Shown: piece after piece, positions 16,422-24,382 of the stretch
Position numbering within the stretch: position 1 is the first letter of the stretch
Layout: each line of letters opens with the position of its first letter
Origin: Mayfieldus sp038329895
GTDB taxonomy: Bacteria > Actinomycetota > Thermoleophilia > Solirubrobacterales > 70-9
Assembly: GCA_038329895.1 (NCBI GenBank)
Contig: JBBQNM010000007.1
Location: 1 to 57,151, forward strand
Reading direction: 5' to 3'
DNA: 57,151 bases
The notes under the pieces: model-generated
Told to the model about the DNA's origin: nothing
What the model saw: only the letters and a program-made list of their open reading frames with translations
Databases searched by the model: none
Made by a program: the position numbers and the translations under genes

Positions 16422-17545
16422 CGCGTTCCCGCTGCCTTCTCCCAGGTGCCCGGACTGCCGCGCCGCGCGCGATCCCAGAGCCCGGCGGCGATCGAGGCCG
16501 TGGTGAGCACGTAGTAGCGCGCGATCCGCAGCGGGGCGAGGGGAACGAAACGTCCCAGCAACGCGGCGAGCAGGATCGCCGCCTGTGCTGCGAGGGTGAC
16601 CGCATAGACCCAGCCGTGGCCGAGCAGGGCGATGTTGGCGGCAAGCGCGACCAGGTGCAGCAGCGGCGTCAGGTAGCGAATCAGCCGGTGCGAGGCGATC
16701 TGAAACGCGAACAGCGGACGGTATCCGCGCGGCGAGACCATCCCTTCGCGCACGACGATGTCCCAGAGGCCGACCATCATCCGCCGCTTGCGGGCGAACT
16801 CACCCTCCAGGGTGGGGACCATCCGCTCCTCGGCCACTGCCCACGGCGCGTACAGCGCCCGCATCCCGCGCTTCGCCAGCTCGAAGGGAAGCGAGAGGTC
16901 GTGGCTGGCGCTCGCCGGCAGCGGCATGTAGGCGTCGCTTCGCACCGCGTATATCCCCCCGTTGCCGGCCGTGACCCCGCCGAGGCCGGACTCCAGCTCG
17001 CGGACCGCCATCTCGTAGCGCCAGTAGAGCCCCTCCTGGTTGCCGCCCTCGTCGTCGGTGAATTGAACCTGGCCGCAGACGTAGCCGACTGCCGGGTCCG
17101 CGAACGGCTCCACGAGACGCAGCAGGGCGTCGCTGCGCCAGAAGCTGTTGGCATCGGAGAAGGCGAGAACCTCGCCTGAGGCGCGCTCGGCGGCGGCGTC
17201 CTGGGCGGCGATCTTGCCGCCCCGCGGCAGGTCGAGGACGAGGTCGGCGCCCGCCCCGCGCGCCGCCTCGACGGTGGCGTCAGAGGAACCGTCGGAGGCG
17301 ACGATCAATTGCAGCCGCTCGCGCGGATAGTCAAGCGCCAACGCGTTTTCGACCTTCGCAGCGATCACTTCCGCCTCGTCGTAGGCGGCGACGATCAGCG
17401 AGACCGCGGGCAGCTCCTGAAGCGGGCGCGGGTGGTCCAGCGTCGGCCGTCGCCGCAGCTTCGCGAGCACCCACAGGGTCAGCGGGTAGCCCGCGTGCGT
17501 GTAGGCGATCAGCCCGGCCGAGGTCCAGAAGAGTGCTTCGAGCAC
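16418..17545 (-). CDS. Membrane glycosyltransferase family 2
   Basis: The 375-residue protein has an N-terminal membrane helix (1-22). A GT-A catalytic domain follows, with VSLIVAAYDEAEVIAAKVEN, LIVASDGSSDATVE, an FSDANSFWRSDAL acceptor-side motif and GGVTAGNGGIYAVRS. The RKRRMMVGLWD block corresponds to the QxxRW-like end of processive enzymes. Three or four C-terminal membrane helices follow. It likely extends a lipid-linked glycan at the cytoplasmic face. It lies 7 nt after the GT4 gene and overlaps the sugar transferase, forming a compact operon. Confidence 0.88.
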   Translation of the reverse strand: MLEALFWTSAGLIAYTHAGYPLTLWVLAKLRRRPTLDHPRPLQELPAVSLIVAAYDEAEVIAAKVENALALDYPRERLQLIVASDGSSDATVEAARGAGADLVLDLPRGGKIAAQDAAAERASGEVLAFSDANSFWRSDALLRLVEPFADPAVGYVCGQVQFTDDEGGNQEGLYWRYEMAVRELESGLGGVTAGNGGIYAVRSDAYMPLPASASHDLSLPFELAKRGMRALYAPWAVAEERMVPTLEGEFARKRRMMVGLWDIVVREGMVSPRGYRPLFAFQIASHRLIRYLTPLLHLVALAANIALLGHGWVYAVTLAAQAAILLAALLGRFVPLAPLRIARYYVLTTASIAAGLWDRARRGSPGTWEKAAGTR

Positions 17546-17552
17546 GGCCCGA

Positions 17553-18674
17553 TTATCGGTGCTGCGACGCCAGCAGCTCTTCGTAGAGGCTCAGGGTGTC
17601 GCCGGCGATCCGATCCCAGGAGAACGGGCCCTCGGCCGCGCGGCGCGCCGCCGCCGCGAGTTCCGAGCGAGCCGCCTCGTCGTCGACCAGCTCGGCCAAT
17701 GCCTGAGCGAGCGCCGCGGGGTTCTCGGGCGGGACGATCCGGGCCGCCCCGTGCTCGCTGGCAAGCTCGGGAAAGCCGCCGACCGCGGACAGCACCATCG
17801 GCTTGCCGAAGGCCAGCGCCGTGTAGACGACGCCCGAGTGCTCGACGTCGCGATAGGGCAGCACGACGAGGTCGGCGCGCCGAAAGTAGGCGGGGATCTC
17901 GGGGTCGGTGATGAAGCGGGGAACGAAACGGACCGTGGTGCCCGCCGACTCTGCGAGGCGGCGCAGCGGCTCGACCGGCATGCGGGGATTGCCTACGATC
18001 CACAGCTCCGCTCCCTGCACGGAGCGAAACGCCTCCAGCAGGATGTCGATCCCCTTGTACGGGCGCAGCAGCCCGAAGAAGAGGATCACCGGGCCCTCGA
18101 TGTCATTCAGCTCGACGGGCAGCGGTGTCTCCTCCGGCAGCCGGGTCAGATAGTCGAAGGCGCCGTGGTGGATGACGCGCACGCGGGCCGGCTCGACGCC
18201 GACCTCCTCCTCGAGCCGGCGCGCGCCGTGGCGCGAGTGCGCCACGACTGTGTCCATGCGACCGAAGACGCGCCGCGCGGTCGCGAGCTGGCGGCGACTG
18301 GGCTGCGGCGGAAGCACGTAGTGCGCGGTCATCACCCGCGGGCGCAGCGGCGGCAACAGCAGGGCGTCCAGACCGGGCACCGTCAGCCACTGGTAGTGGA
18401 CGACGTCGGCATCGGCAGCACGCCGGAAGCGCAGCATGTCGGGAAGGTGCTCGGCGAGCTTGAGGACGCGCCTTCCCGGAGCGCTCAGGCCGCGCCCCGC
18501 GGCTCGCCGGTAGAAGCGCTCCGAGACCTCGTATCCCCGCGGCTGCGGAGTGGGGCCGTAGAGAAATCGGCTGGTGACCAGCTCGACTCCGGCGCCGGCA
18601 CGAGCGAGGGCGGCGGCCAGGGCGTGGTCGTAGGGTGGCGTGAAAGCCGACGGGTCGACGAGTTGCACTCGCAT
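17553..18674 (-). CDS. Glycosyltransferase family 4
   Basis: The 373-residue GT-B fold enzyme has a Gly/Ala-rich N-terminal lobe (HALAAALARAGAGVELVTS, PGLDALLLPPLRPRVMTAHY). The donor-binding lobe contains VILFFGLLRPYKGIDILLEA, and the EX7E motif region DLVVLPYRDVEHSGVVYTAL ends with FGKPMVLSAVGGFPE. It acts on nucleotide-sugar donors in polysaccharide assembly; donor and acceptor are unknown. The ATG at 18674 has GATAAT 8 nt upstream, so its mRNA may be leaderless. It is divergent from the next GT2. Confidence 0.88.
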   Translation of the reverse strand: MRVQLVDPSAFTPPYDHALAAALARAGAGVELVTSRFLYGPTPQPRGYEVSERFYRRAAGRGLSAPGRRVLKLAEHLPDMLRFRRAADADVVHYQWLTVPGLDALLLPPLRPRVMTAHYVLPPQPSRRQLATARRVFGRMDTVVAHSRHGARRLEEEVGVEPARVRVIHHGAFDYLTRLPEETPLPVELNDIEGPVILFFGLLRPYKGIDILLEAFRSVQGAELWIVGNPRMPVEPLRRLAESAGTTVRFVPRFITDPEIPAYFRRADLVVLPYRDVEHSGVVYTALAFGKPMVLSAVGGFPELASEHGAARIVPPENPAALAQALAELVDDEAARSELAAAARRAAEGPFSWDRIAGDTLSLYEELLASQHR

Positions 18675-18682
18675 CGGGTCCG

Positions 18683-18690
18683 ATTATCGT
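18683..18690. promoter_or_regulatory. Overlapping divergent -10 boxes between two glycosyltransferase genes
   Basis: On the minus strand GATAAT (18688-18683) lies 8 nt before the GT4 ATG. On the plus strand TATCGT (18685-18690) lies 9 nt before the GT2 TTG. They share the palindrome CGATTATCG in a 25-nt gap, so the two promoters would be mutually exclusive. Confidence 0.45.
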
Positions 18691-18699
18691 GAGCGGGCC

Positions 18700-19644
18700 T
18701 TGGAGCCGACCCTCTCCTACTGCGTCGTGAACACGAACGGCCGCGAGTTCCTGCTCGCCTGCCTGGAGGCGATCGAGCGCACCGCGCCTGCCGACCTCGA
18801 GCGCGAGGTCCTGGTGCTCGACAACGCCTCCGATGACGGCTCGTCGGACGCGGCACGCGCGCTTGGTCGCGATATCCGCCTCATCGAGATGGATCGGCGC
18901 AGCGGCAAGGCGACCAACGACTCGACCCTCTTGCGCGAGGCTCGCGGTCGCTACTGCCTGCTGCTCAACGAGGACTCAGAGTTGCGGCCCGGCGCCGTCG
19001 AGGCGCTGATCGAGGCGCTGGAGGCCGACCCAAAGGCCGCCGGCGCCGGCGCCCAACTGCTCGACTCCGAGGGACACCAGGTGCCTTGTGCCTGGCGCTT
19101 CCCCGGCGTCGGGATGGCGCTTGCCGGCGCCCTTTTCCTCCACCGCTGGCTGACCGTGCAGAGCAAGGGCGGCGAGACCAGGGCGGTCGACTGGGTGCAG
19201 TCCAGCGCCATGCTGGTCCGTCGCGAGGCGGCCGCCGGGGTCAACTACCTGGACTCCGACTTCTTCGTCTACTACGACGAGTGCGATCTCTGCAGGCGGC
19301 TGGCCAACGCCGGATGGCGGACCCTTTACGTGCCGGCCGCCCGCGCCGTCCATCACGACCAGCTGGCCACCGACCTCGGCGCCGGGTTGCCGCGGATCGT
19401 CGAGTTCCACCGCAATCGCGACCTCTACATGCGAAAGCACGGCTCAGCGGCGGCGGCATTCGCTGTACGGCTTCTGACCGCCTGGGCCTACGCGCTGCGG
19501 GCGCTCGCGGCGCTGTTCCTTCCCCACCATCCGGCGGGTGTCTATCTCGCGCATGCGCGACAGGCGCTCCGCCCGGGTCGCGGTGAGAGCCTGCGCGATC
19601 TGGCTCAGCGAAGTGTGTCCTCGTCGGCGGCCTCGGCCTCGTAG
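18700..19644 (+). CDS. Glycosyltransferase family 2, rhamnosyltransferase-like
   Basis: The 314-residue GT-A enzyme has SYCVVNTNGREFLLACLEAI at its N-terminus, LVLDNASDDGS, a DXD-like LLNEDSEL, and VDWVQSSAMLVRREA. It then has FFVYYDECDLCRRLANAGW, the usual arrangement of dTDP-rhamnosyl and related transferases. A hydrophobic C-terminal patch (about 255-280) may associate with the membrane. The start is uncertain: TTG 18700 follows a -10-like box and begins just before the first strand, while an earlier GTG at 18640 would overlap GT4. Its 3' end overlaps the convergent flippase gene by 40 nt. Confidence 0.85.
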   Translation: MEPTLSYCVVNTNGREFLLACLEAIERTAPADLEREVLVLDNASDDGSSDAARALGRDIRLIEMDRRSGKATNDSTLLREARGRYCLLLNEDSELRPGAVEALIEALEADPKAAGAGAQLLDSEGHQVPCAWRFPGVGMALAGALFLHRWLTVQSKGGETRAVDWVQSSAMLVRREAAAGVNYLDSDFFVYYDECDLCRRLANAGWRTLYVPAARAVHHDQLATDLGAGLPRIVEFHRNRDLYMRKHGSAAAAFAVRLLTAWAYALRALAALFLPHHPAGVYLAHARQALRPGRGESLRDLAQRSVSSSAASAS

Positions 19645-21149
19645 ACCTCGGAGATCGCGCCGGCCGGCGCCGCCGCCGGAGCCGCTCGCAACTCGCCCAG
19701 TCGTGCGATTAGCTCGCGAGGCCGGAAGAGGATCGAAAGGGAACGTCGCTCGGAGCGGGTGAGGAAGCCGCTCGTCACGAGCACAAACGGAAAGGCGAGC
19801 CAGAGCGCCAGCCGGCCCGCGAATCCCGCCGCGCCGGAGGTGGGCATCCACAACTCCCCGAGCCCGACCAGGACAGCGGAGGCGAGAACGATCCGCAGCA
19901 GCCTCCCCCACTCGTAGGGCACCGCGAAGAGGCGCTGGGTGAACGCGTACATCAACACCAGCACGACGACGTAGGACGCGACCAGGGCGAGGCCGGCTCC
20001 GACGATCCCCAGCGACGGCACCAGGGTGAGGTTGAGGGCGACGTTGGCGACGGTCGCCGCCGCGGTGGCGGGGAAGTTGAACCCCGTGCGCCCGGTTCGC
20101 CCCAGGATCACCACCAGCACCATGTAGAGGGCGTAGAGGGTGACGCCGGTGGCGATCAGGCCGATCGCCTTGTATGAGCCGAAGAAGTCCGGCGCGGCCA
20201 GCGCCCTGACGATCCAGCGCGAGAGCAGCCACATCCCGGTGACCACGAAGGTGCACCCGGCGACGAACCAGGTGACGATCAGGGCGTAGGCCCGGCGCGC
20301 CTCGTCGTCGTCGCGGATCGAGTAGGCGAGCGGTGGCCAGGCGAGCTGGAAGCCGCGCACCAAAACGTTGACCGCCTGCGCGAACTTGACCGCCAGCGCG
20401 TAGAGGCCCGCCTCGGCGAGCCCTGCATATCGGACCAGGATCACGCGGTCAATGAAGTTGAGCGAGTACAGCGACAGCTCGGCTGGCATGGTCGGAAATC
20501 CGAATCGCATCAGGCGACCCAGAAGCGGCCTGTCGACACGCAGCGAGAGGCGCCTGCGATGGACGACGATCAAACCGAGCACGAACACCGCCCCGGTCGC
20601 GTAACTGCCGATCAGCAGACCGCGCGCGCCCTCGTCGGCGCCCACGACCAGGACGACGGTGACCGGGATCGTGAGCAGCACGTTGGCGATCGTGGTGACG
20701 AAGTAGGCGCGGGCCCGCTCCTCGAGCCGGAACAGGGTCAGCAGGTACTCGAACAGGGTCAGCACCCATAGACCGCCGATCGCGATCCGCACCAGGCCGG
20801 GGTCGTGCATCTTCAGCAGCGCGTCCGAAATCTGGCCGGCGAACGGCAGTGCGATCAGCGCCCCCGCGGTGGCGGCCCAGAACATCGCCGCGAACGAGGT
20901 CGAGACCACTCGGTCCGGGTCCTCGTCGGCCTGGTAGTAGAAGCGCAGCAGCGCCTCGATCGCTCCCAGCCGGACCACGATGCTGGCCGAGACCACGCCC
21001 GCGAACAGCACCTCGGCGGCGCCGTAGTTGGCCGGGGTCAGGTAGCGCGTGTAGACCGGCAGCAGCGCAACCGCGATCAGCTTCGAGAGCACGCTCGACG
21101 CGGTGTACGCGGCACCGGTCGTGGCGAGGCGGCGAAGGTACTGCGACAT
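19605..21149 (-). CDS. Wzx-like polysaccharide flippase (MATE/MVF superfamily)
   Basis: The 514-residue protein has about 12-14 membrane helices and the oligosaccharide flippase fold. It opens with the TTGAAYTASSVLSKLIAVAL motif followed by PVYTRYLTPANYG, the standard N-terminus of Wzx/RfbX-type exporters. It would flip undecaprenyl-linked repeat units across the membrane. It starts 6 nt after the stop of the O-antigen ligase-like gene, so the two are co-transcribed. The last 40 nt overlap the convergent GT2, so the two 3' ends are antisense. Confidence 0.9.
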   Translation of the reverse strand: MSQYLRRLATTGAAYTASSVLSKLIAVALLPVYTRYLTPANYGAAEVLFAGVVSASIVVRLGAIEALLRFYYQADEDPDRVVSTSFAAMFWAATAGALIALPFAGQISDALLKMHDPGLVRIAIGGLWVLTLFEYLLTLFRLEERARAYFVTTIANVLLTIPVTVVLVVGADEGARGLLIGSYATGAVFVLGLIVVHRRRLSLRVDRPLLGRLMRFGFPTMPAELSLYSLNFIDRVILVRYAGLAEAGLYALAVKFAQAVNVLVRGFQLAWPPLAYSIRDDDEARRAYALIVTWFVAGCTFVVTGMWLLSRWIVRALAAPDFFGSYKAIGLIATGVTLYALYMVLVVILGRTGRTGFNFPATAAATVANVALNLTLVPSLGIVGAGLALVASYVVVLVLMYAFTQRLFAVPYEWGRLLRIVLASAVLVGLGELWMPTSGAAGFAGRLALWLAFPFVLVTSGFLTRSERRSLSILFRPRELIARLGELRAAPAAAPAGAISEVYEAEAADEDTLR

Positions 21150-21155
21150 CAGTCC

Positions 21156-22892
21156 CTACGCAGGAGCCTGAGCGGGGGATGCCGCGGGCACTTCGCGCCC
21201 CCGGTCCGCTTCGGCCTGCTCCATCGCGAGTTGAGGTGCCACGGCAAGCGACCCTCCGATCGAGAGCAGCACCCAGGTGAGGGGGTCCTCGAGGAAGCCG
21301 GCGTAGGCCATCGTGTGGGCGATTAGCGCGAGGAAGCAGGCGAAGATGGCGGCTCGAGCCGCGCTGACAACCGACTTCCCGGCTGCGGGTCCTGTCACGG
21401 AGGTCGCGCCCGCGGCCGTGCTCGAACCCTGCGCGCGGTCCGCGACCGCGACCTCCGCACCACCCGCAGAGGGGGGTGACCGCAAGCCCGGCATCAAGCC
21501 CCTCATTCCTCGCAGCAGGGTCACGAAGGCCACCACGAGCAGGGCCAGATAGGCGAGGAGGCCGAGCAGGCCTTGCTCGGCGGCGACGGTGACCGGCTCG
21601 GTGTGCGACACGCTCAGCTGCCCGTTGCCGCCGGTGCGGTGGTTCTGGTAGGCGACCGAGAAGGAGCCGGAGCCGTATCCCCACAGCGGGCGATCGCCGA
21701 ACAGCGCGATCCCTTCGCTGACCAAGTTGGCGCGACCGCTGGTGTCCTTGTTGAGGGTGTGCTCGGTTGAGAGGTCGATCTTCAACGAGCCGGCAGCGGC
21801 AAGCACGAAGGCGACGGCGACGATCGCTCCGCCGGCGCAGGTGGCAAGCGTCCAACGGGCGCTCCAGCGCAGCGCGGCCAGTGCGGCAAGCCCGACCAGC
21901 AGTGCGATGAAGCTCGACTGCGAGAAGGTCGTGATCAGGCCCAGCCACAGCACCGCGACGAGGGCGCCGAGCCAAAGCACGAGGCGCGGGCTGCGCGCCC
22001 ACATCAGCGCGGCGACGATCGCGGTAATCGTCAGCGCCAGATAACGCCCGAAGACGTTGGGGTCCCAGAACAGCGAGTTGACCCGGAAGTAGGTGTGAAA
22101 GTCATTCGACTGGATCACCTCGGCGTTCCAGACCAGGTGGCGTGCCGCGTACTCCCAGAAGCCGAACAGGACGAAGACCAGCGCCTCGGCGGCGACCACG
22201 CCGAGGCCCAACGCCAGCAGGCGGCGATCCCAGCGCCATTCGGCCAGCAGGGTGAAGGCGAGCGCGAACGGAACGTAGAAGAAGGCGGCGTTTTGGAGGG
22301 CGCGGGAGAAGTCCTCGGAGTAGACGGACTGCAGGGCGTAGAGCACGAGGACGGCGGCGAGGAGCTTCGGGAGCAGCGCCTGCCCGCGGGTCCTGTCGCC
22401 GGCGAGCACCCCGCGCGTCCTCGACTTTTTGCCTGCGGCTCGCGCGGGGTCCCCGCCGCCGGCGCCACCCGCGGAAGACACCTCACCGTGCTCCTCCCAC
22501 TGAGTCCAGGCCACCGCCAGCACTCCGCCCGCGATCACGAGGTAGAGGGGGATGAGCAGGTTTGCCTCCTGGCCGCCGGCGTGGATCGGGACGCGGAAGG
22601 GAACCGCGGCGATCACCGCGAGGGGCAGCAGCACGGGCCGGCGGCGGAACAACGCAGTCAAGACTGCCACCGCAATCGCCGCGACGGCACCGAGTGCGAC
22701 GAAACGGGCGACGTGGTCGCGCAGATCGGTGATCTCGGCCGAGTGCCACTGGTCGGCGAGGATCAGCACCGGGATCAGCGCCAGGGCAATCAGCATCGTG
22801 GCCGAGCGGCGCGGCGAGGCCTCCCAGAGCATCGCTGCGGCGGCGGCGAAGACCGCCACGAACAAGCCCGCCCCCGCTAGGGCATCGCCCAT
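21156..22892 (-). CDS. O-antigen ligase/polymerase-like membrane protein
   Basis: The 578-residue polytopic protein has around 11 membrane helices and the Wzy_C/O-antigen ligase signature. The large periplasmic loop carries GRANLVSEGIALFGDRPLWG, then YGSGSF and HTEPVTVAAEQGLLGLLAY. Two Gly/Ser/Ala-rich cytoplasmic-type loops (about 130-150 and 480-510) are unusually long and low in complexity. It likely polymerises or ligates the exported glycan. Its ATG overlaps the stop of the FlgD-Ig-like gene by 1 nt. Confidence 0.85.
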   Translation of the reverse strand: MGDALAGAGLFVAVFAAAAAMLWEASPRRSATMLIALALIPVLILADQWHSAEITDLRDHVARFVALGAVAAIAVAVLTALFRRRPVLLPLAVIAAVPFRVPIHAGGQEANLLIPLYLVIAGGVLAVAWTQWEEHGEVSSAGGAGGGDPARAAGKKSRTRGVLAGDRTRGQALLPKLLAAVLVLYALQSVYSEDFSRALQNAAFFYVPFALAFTLLAEWRWDRRLLALGLGVVAAEALVFVLFGFWEYAARHLVWNAEVIQSNDFHTYFRVNSLFWDPNVFGRYLALTITAIVAALMWARSPRLVLWLGALVAVLWLGLITTFSQSSFIALLVGLAALAALRWSARWTLATCAGGAIVAVAFVLAAAGSLKIDLSTEHTLNKDTSGRANLVSEGIALFGDRPLWGYGSGSFSVAYQNHRTGGNGQLSVSHTEPVTVAAEQGLLGLLAYLALLVVAFVTLLRGMRGLMPGLRSPPSAGGAEVAVADRAQGSSTAAGATSVTGPAAGKSVVSAARAAIFACFLALIAHTMAYAGFLEDPLTWVLLSIGGSLAVAPQLAMEQAEADRGREVPAASPAQAPA

Positions 22893-23431
22893 CAGTCAGC
22901 GGGCCCGGAGTTCGAGACTCGCTGCAGCGTGTGCAGCCGGATCCGCCCGCCCGGAACCAATGTCCGGTCCTCACCGAGCAGCCTGACGCGCAGACGATAG
23001 GGCCCGGTCGGAGCCGGTCGGCCGGCGCCGTTGCGACCGTTCCAGCGAAGGGCGAGGACCTTGTACGAGGGGAGCCGGGCGCCCGGGGGCAGTCTCTCCA
23101 ACACCAGATTGCGTCTGCTCAGGACCTTGACCGTGAACGTCCTCACCGCGCGGTCCTCGCTGTCGACGATCTGCACAATGCCGCGATCCGACCGGGTAAG
23201 GCGAAACCGGATCCGTGCAAGGTCGGCGTGGCCGTCGCGATTCGGTGTTATGACGGTCTGCCCGTTGACCAACGGGTGAAACGTCACTTTGTCGAGGATC
23301 AACGGCTCCCGCTTGAGGCGCTGCGCAGCGGCGAATGCGGCGACCGTCGCAACGACCAGCAGCGCGAAGATCGCCGGGGCGAGGACCCGATTCGCCGTCA
23401 GGCGTCGTCGCTGCTCACGATCGGGCTGCAC
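22892..23431 (-). CDS. Membrane-anchored FlgD-Ig-like protein
   Basis: The roughly 179-residue product has one N-terminal membrane helix (about 17-37) after a basic stretch. An extracytoplasmic beta domain with FHPLVNGQTVITPNRDGHAD and LRWNGRNGAGRPAPTGPYRL follows; this is the FlgD-Ig/CHU_C-type fold seen in exported surface proteins. The start is uncertain. GTG 23431 lies just before the helix, and the longer open frame runs into a palindromic repeat that is probably not coding. It is translationally coupled to the ligase-like gene and may assist glycan export. Confidence 0.65.
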   Translation of the reverse strand: MQPDREQRRRLTANRVLAPAIFALLVVATVAAFAAAQRLKREPLILDKVTFHPLVNGQTVITPNRDGHADLARIRFRLTRSDRGIVQIVDSEDRAVRTFTVKVLSRRNLVLERLPPGARLPSYKVLALRWNGRNGAGRPAPTGPYRLRVRLLGEDRTLVPGGRIRLHTLQRVSNSGPAD

Positions 23432-23502
23432 GACCGGCCAGATTACTTGCGCTGCAGCCCCGGATCCGGCGCGCAACGCGCCGGCACGCCGCGGCCCACA
23501 AG

Positions 23503-23562
23503 CAATTGCGGCGGCTTCGCCGCCTGACACGCCGGTGCCGCGGCGCAACGCCGCGGCCCACT
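23503..23562 (-). repeat. Palindromic 3'-end repeat, family B, copy 2
   Basis: Positions 23503-23542 match 6076-6115 at 39 of 40. The flanking hairpin 23537-23557 has a perfect 9-bp stem with loop CAA. Its stem sequence differs from that of copy 1 but pairing is kept. It ends 5 nt from the TAA stop of the minus-strand LytR_C gene. Confidence 0.75.
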
Positions 23563-23566
23563 TCTA

Positions 23567-24364
23567 TTAGCCGCCGAGGTTGGCCTTGTCCTGGCCGACG
23601 ACCACGGAGACCATTGCCCCGGCGGAGTCGCCCCTGATGTCAGGCGTCATCAAGCGCACCTTGTTGATCCCCAGGCCCTTCGCGACCTTGGCCGCCTCGG
23701 GCTTGTGCCCGCGGGTGAACATGACGACGCTCTCGGTGAAGCTGTTGCGGCTGTTGGTTACCACGCCGACCCCAAACCCCGCCCCTTCGAGCTTGTTGCC
23801 GACCGTGCCGGCGAGTCCCTGTACGGGCGGATTGGTCCCGTTGAGGACGGCCACCTCGACCTGGCTCGGCTTGACGACCCCGTTGTTCGATCCCTTGCCG
23901 TTGCCGCCCCCGCCGACCAGTTGCGATGCGCCCACCACCACGGCGACCCCGAGCACGATCACAGCGCCGATCGCCACCGCCAGGTAGCGAGGCTCCGGCA
24001 TACGCCGCCGCCCGGACCCGCCACTGAAGGTCTCCCGAAGCCGCTCCATGCGCGGCTGCGCCGGAAGCCCGGCCTCCCGCCGTTGGCGGCGTTCCTCCCG
24101 CTTCGTCGTGGCTTGGTGCTCTGCGGTCAGCGTCTCCTCGCGCTTGCGGCGCTCCTCCTCGACCTTGCGTATCTCCTCGGCCCGCTCGGCCGCCAGGTCG
24201 GAGGTCGCCTCCACGCCCACGGCGTCGCGCTCGGGAGCGCGGCCCGCCCAGTCGCGAAGGCGGCGCAGGTCGCGAGCCTGTGAGAAGTACAGGAGCGACA
24301 GGATCGCCAACCCGAGAAACGCGCCCAGGCCGGCAACCGCCCCGATTTCCTTGATCAACTCCAC
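23567..24364 (-). CDS. LytR_C domain membrane protein
   Basis: The 265-residue protein has an N-terminal membrane helix (about 7-27), then a charged helical region (45-110, Glu/Arg/Lys-rich). A second membrane helix (about 128-147) and a LytR_C domain (about 165-265, VEVAVLNGTNPPVQGLAG, then VVMFTRGHKPEAAKVAKGLG) follow. LytR_C is usually attached to LCP enzymes that link glycans to peptidoglycan. Here the LCP catalytic domain is absent, so it may be an accessory of glycan attachment. The start is GTG. The CapD-like gene lies 18 nt upstream. Confidence 0.8.
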   Translation of the reverse strand: MELIKEIGAVAGLGAFLGLAILSLLYFSQARDLRRLRDWAGRAPERDAVGVEATSDLAAERAEEIRKVEEERRKREETLTAEHQATTKREERRQRREAGLPAQPRMERLRETFSGGSGRRRMPEPRYLAVAIGAVIVLGVAVVVGASQLVGGGGNGKGSNNGVVKPSQVEVAVLNGTNPPVQGLAGTVGNKLEGAGFGVGVVTNSRNSFTESVVMFTRGHKPEAAKVAKGLGINKVRLMTPDIRGDSAGAMVSVVVGQDKANLGG

Positions 24365-24382
24365 GGCAGCGAGCCGCGGAGG

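Noticed and set aside
23432..23548. N-terminal extension of the FlgD-Ig-like ORF through the palindromic repeat
   Set aside because: The extension is encoded by the repeat, which also appears in an unrelated intergenic site. The membrane helix begins right after the GTG at 23431.
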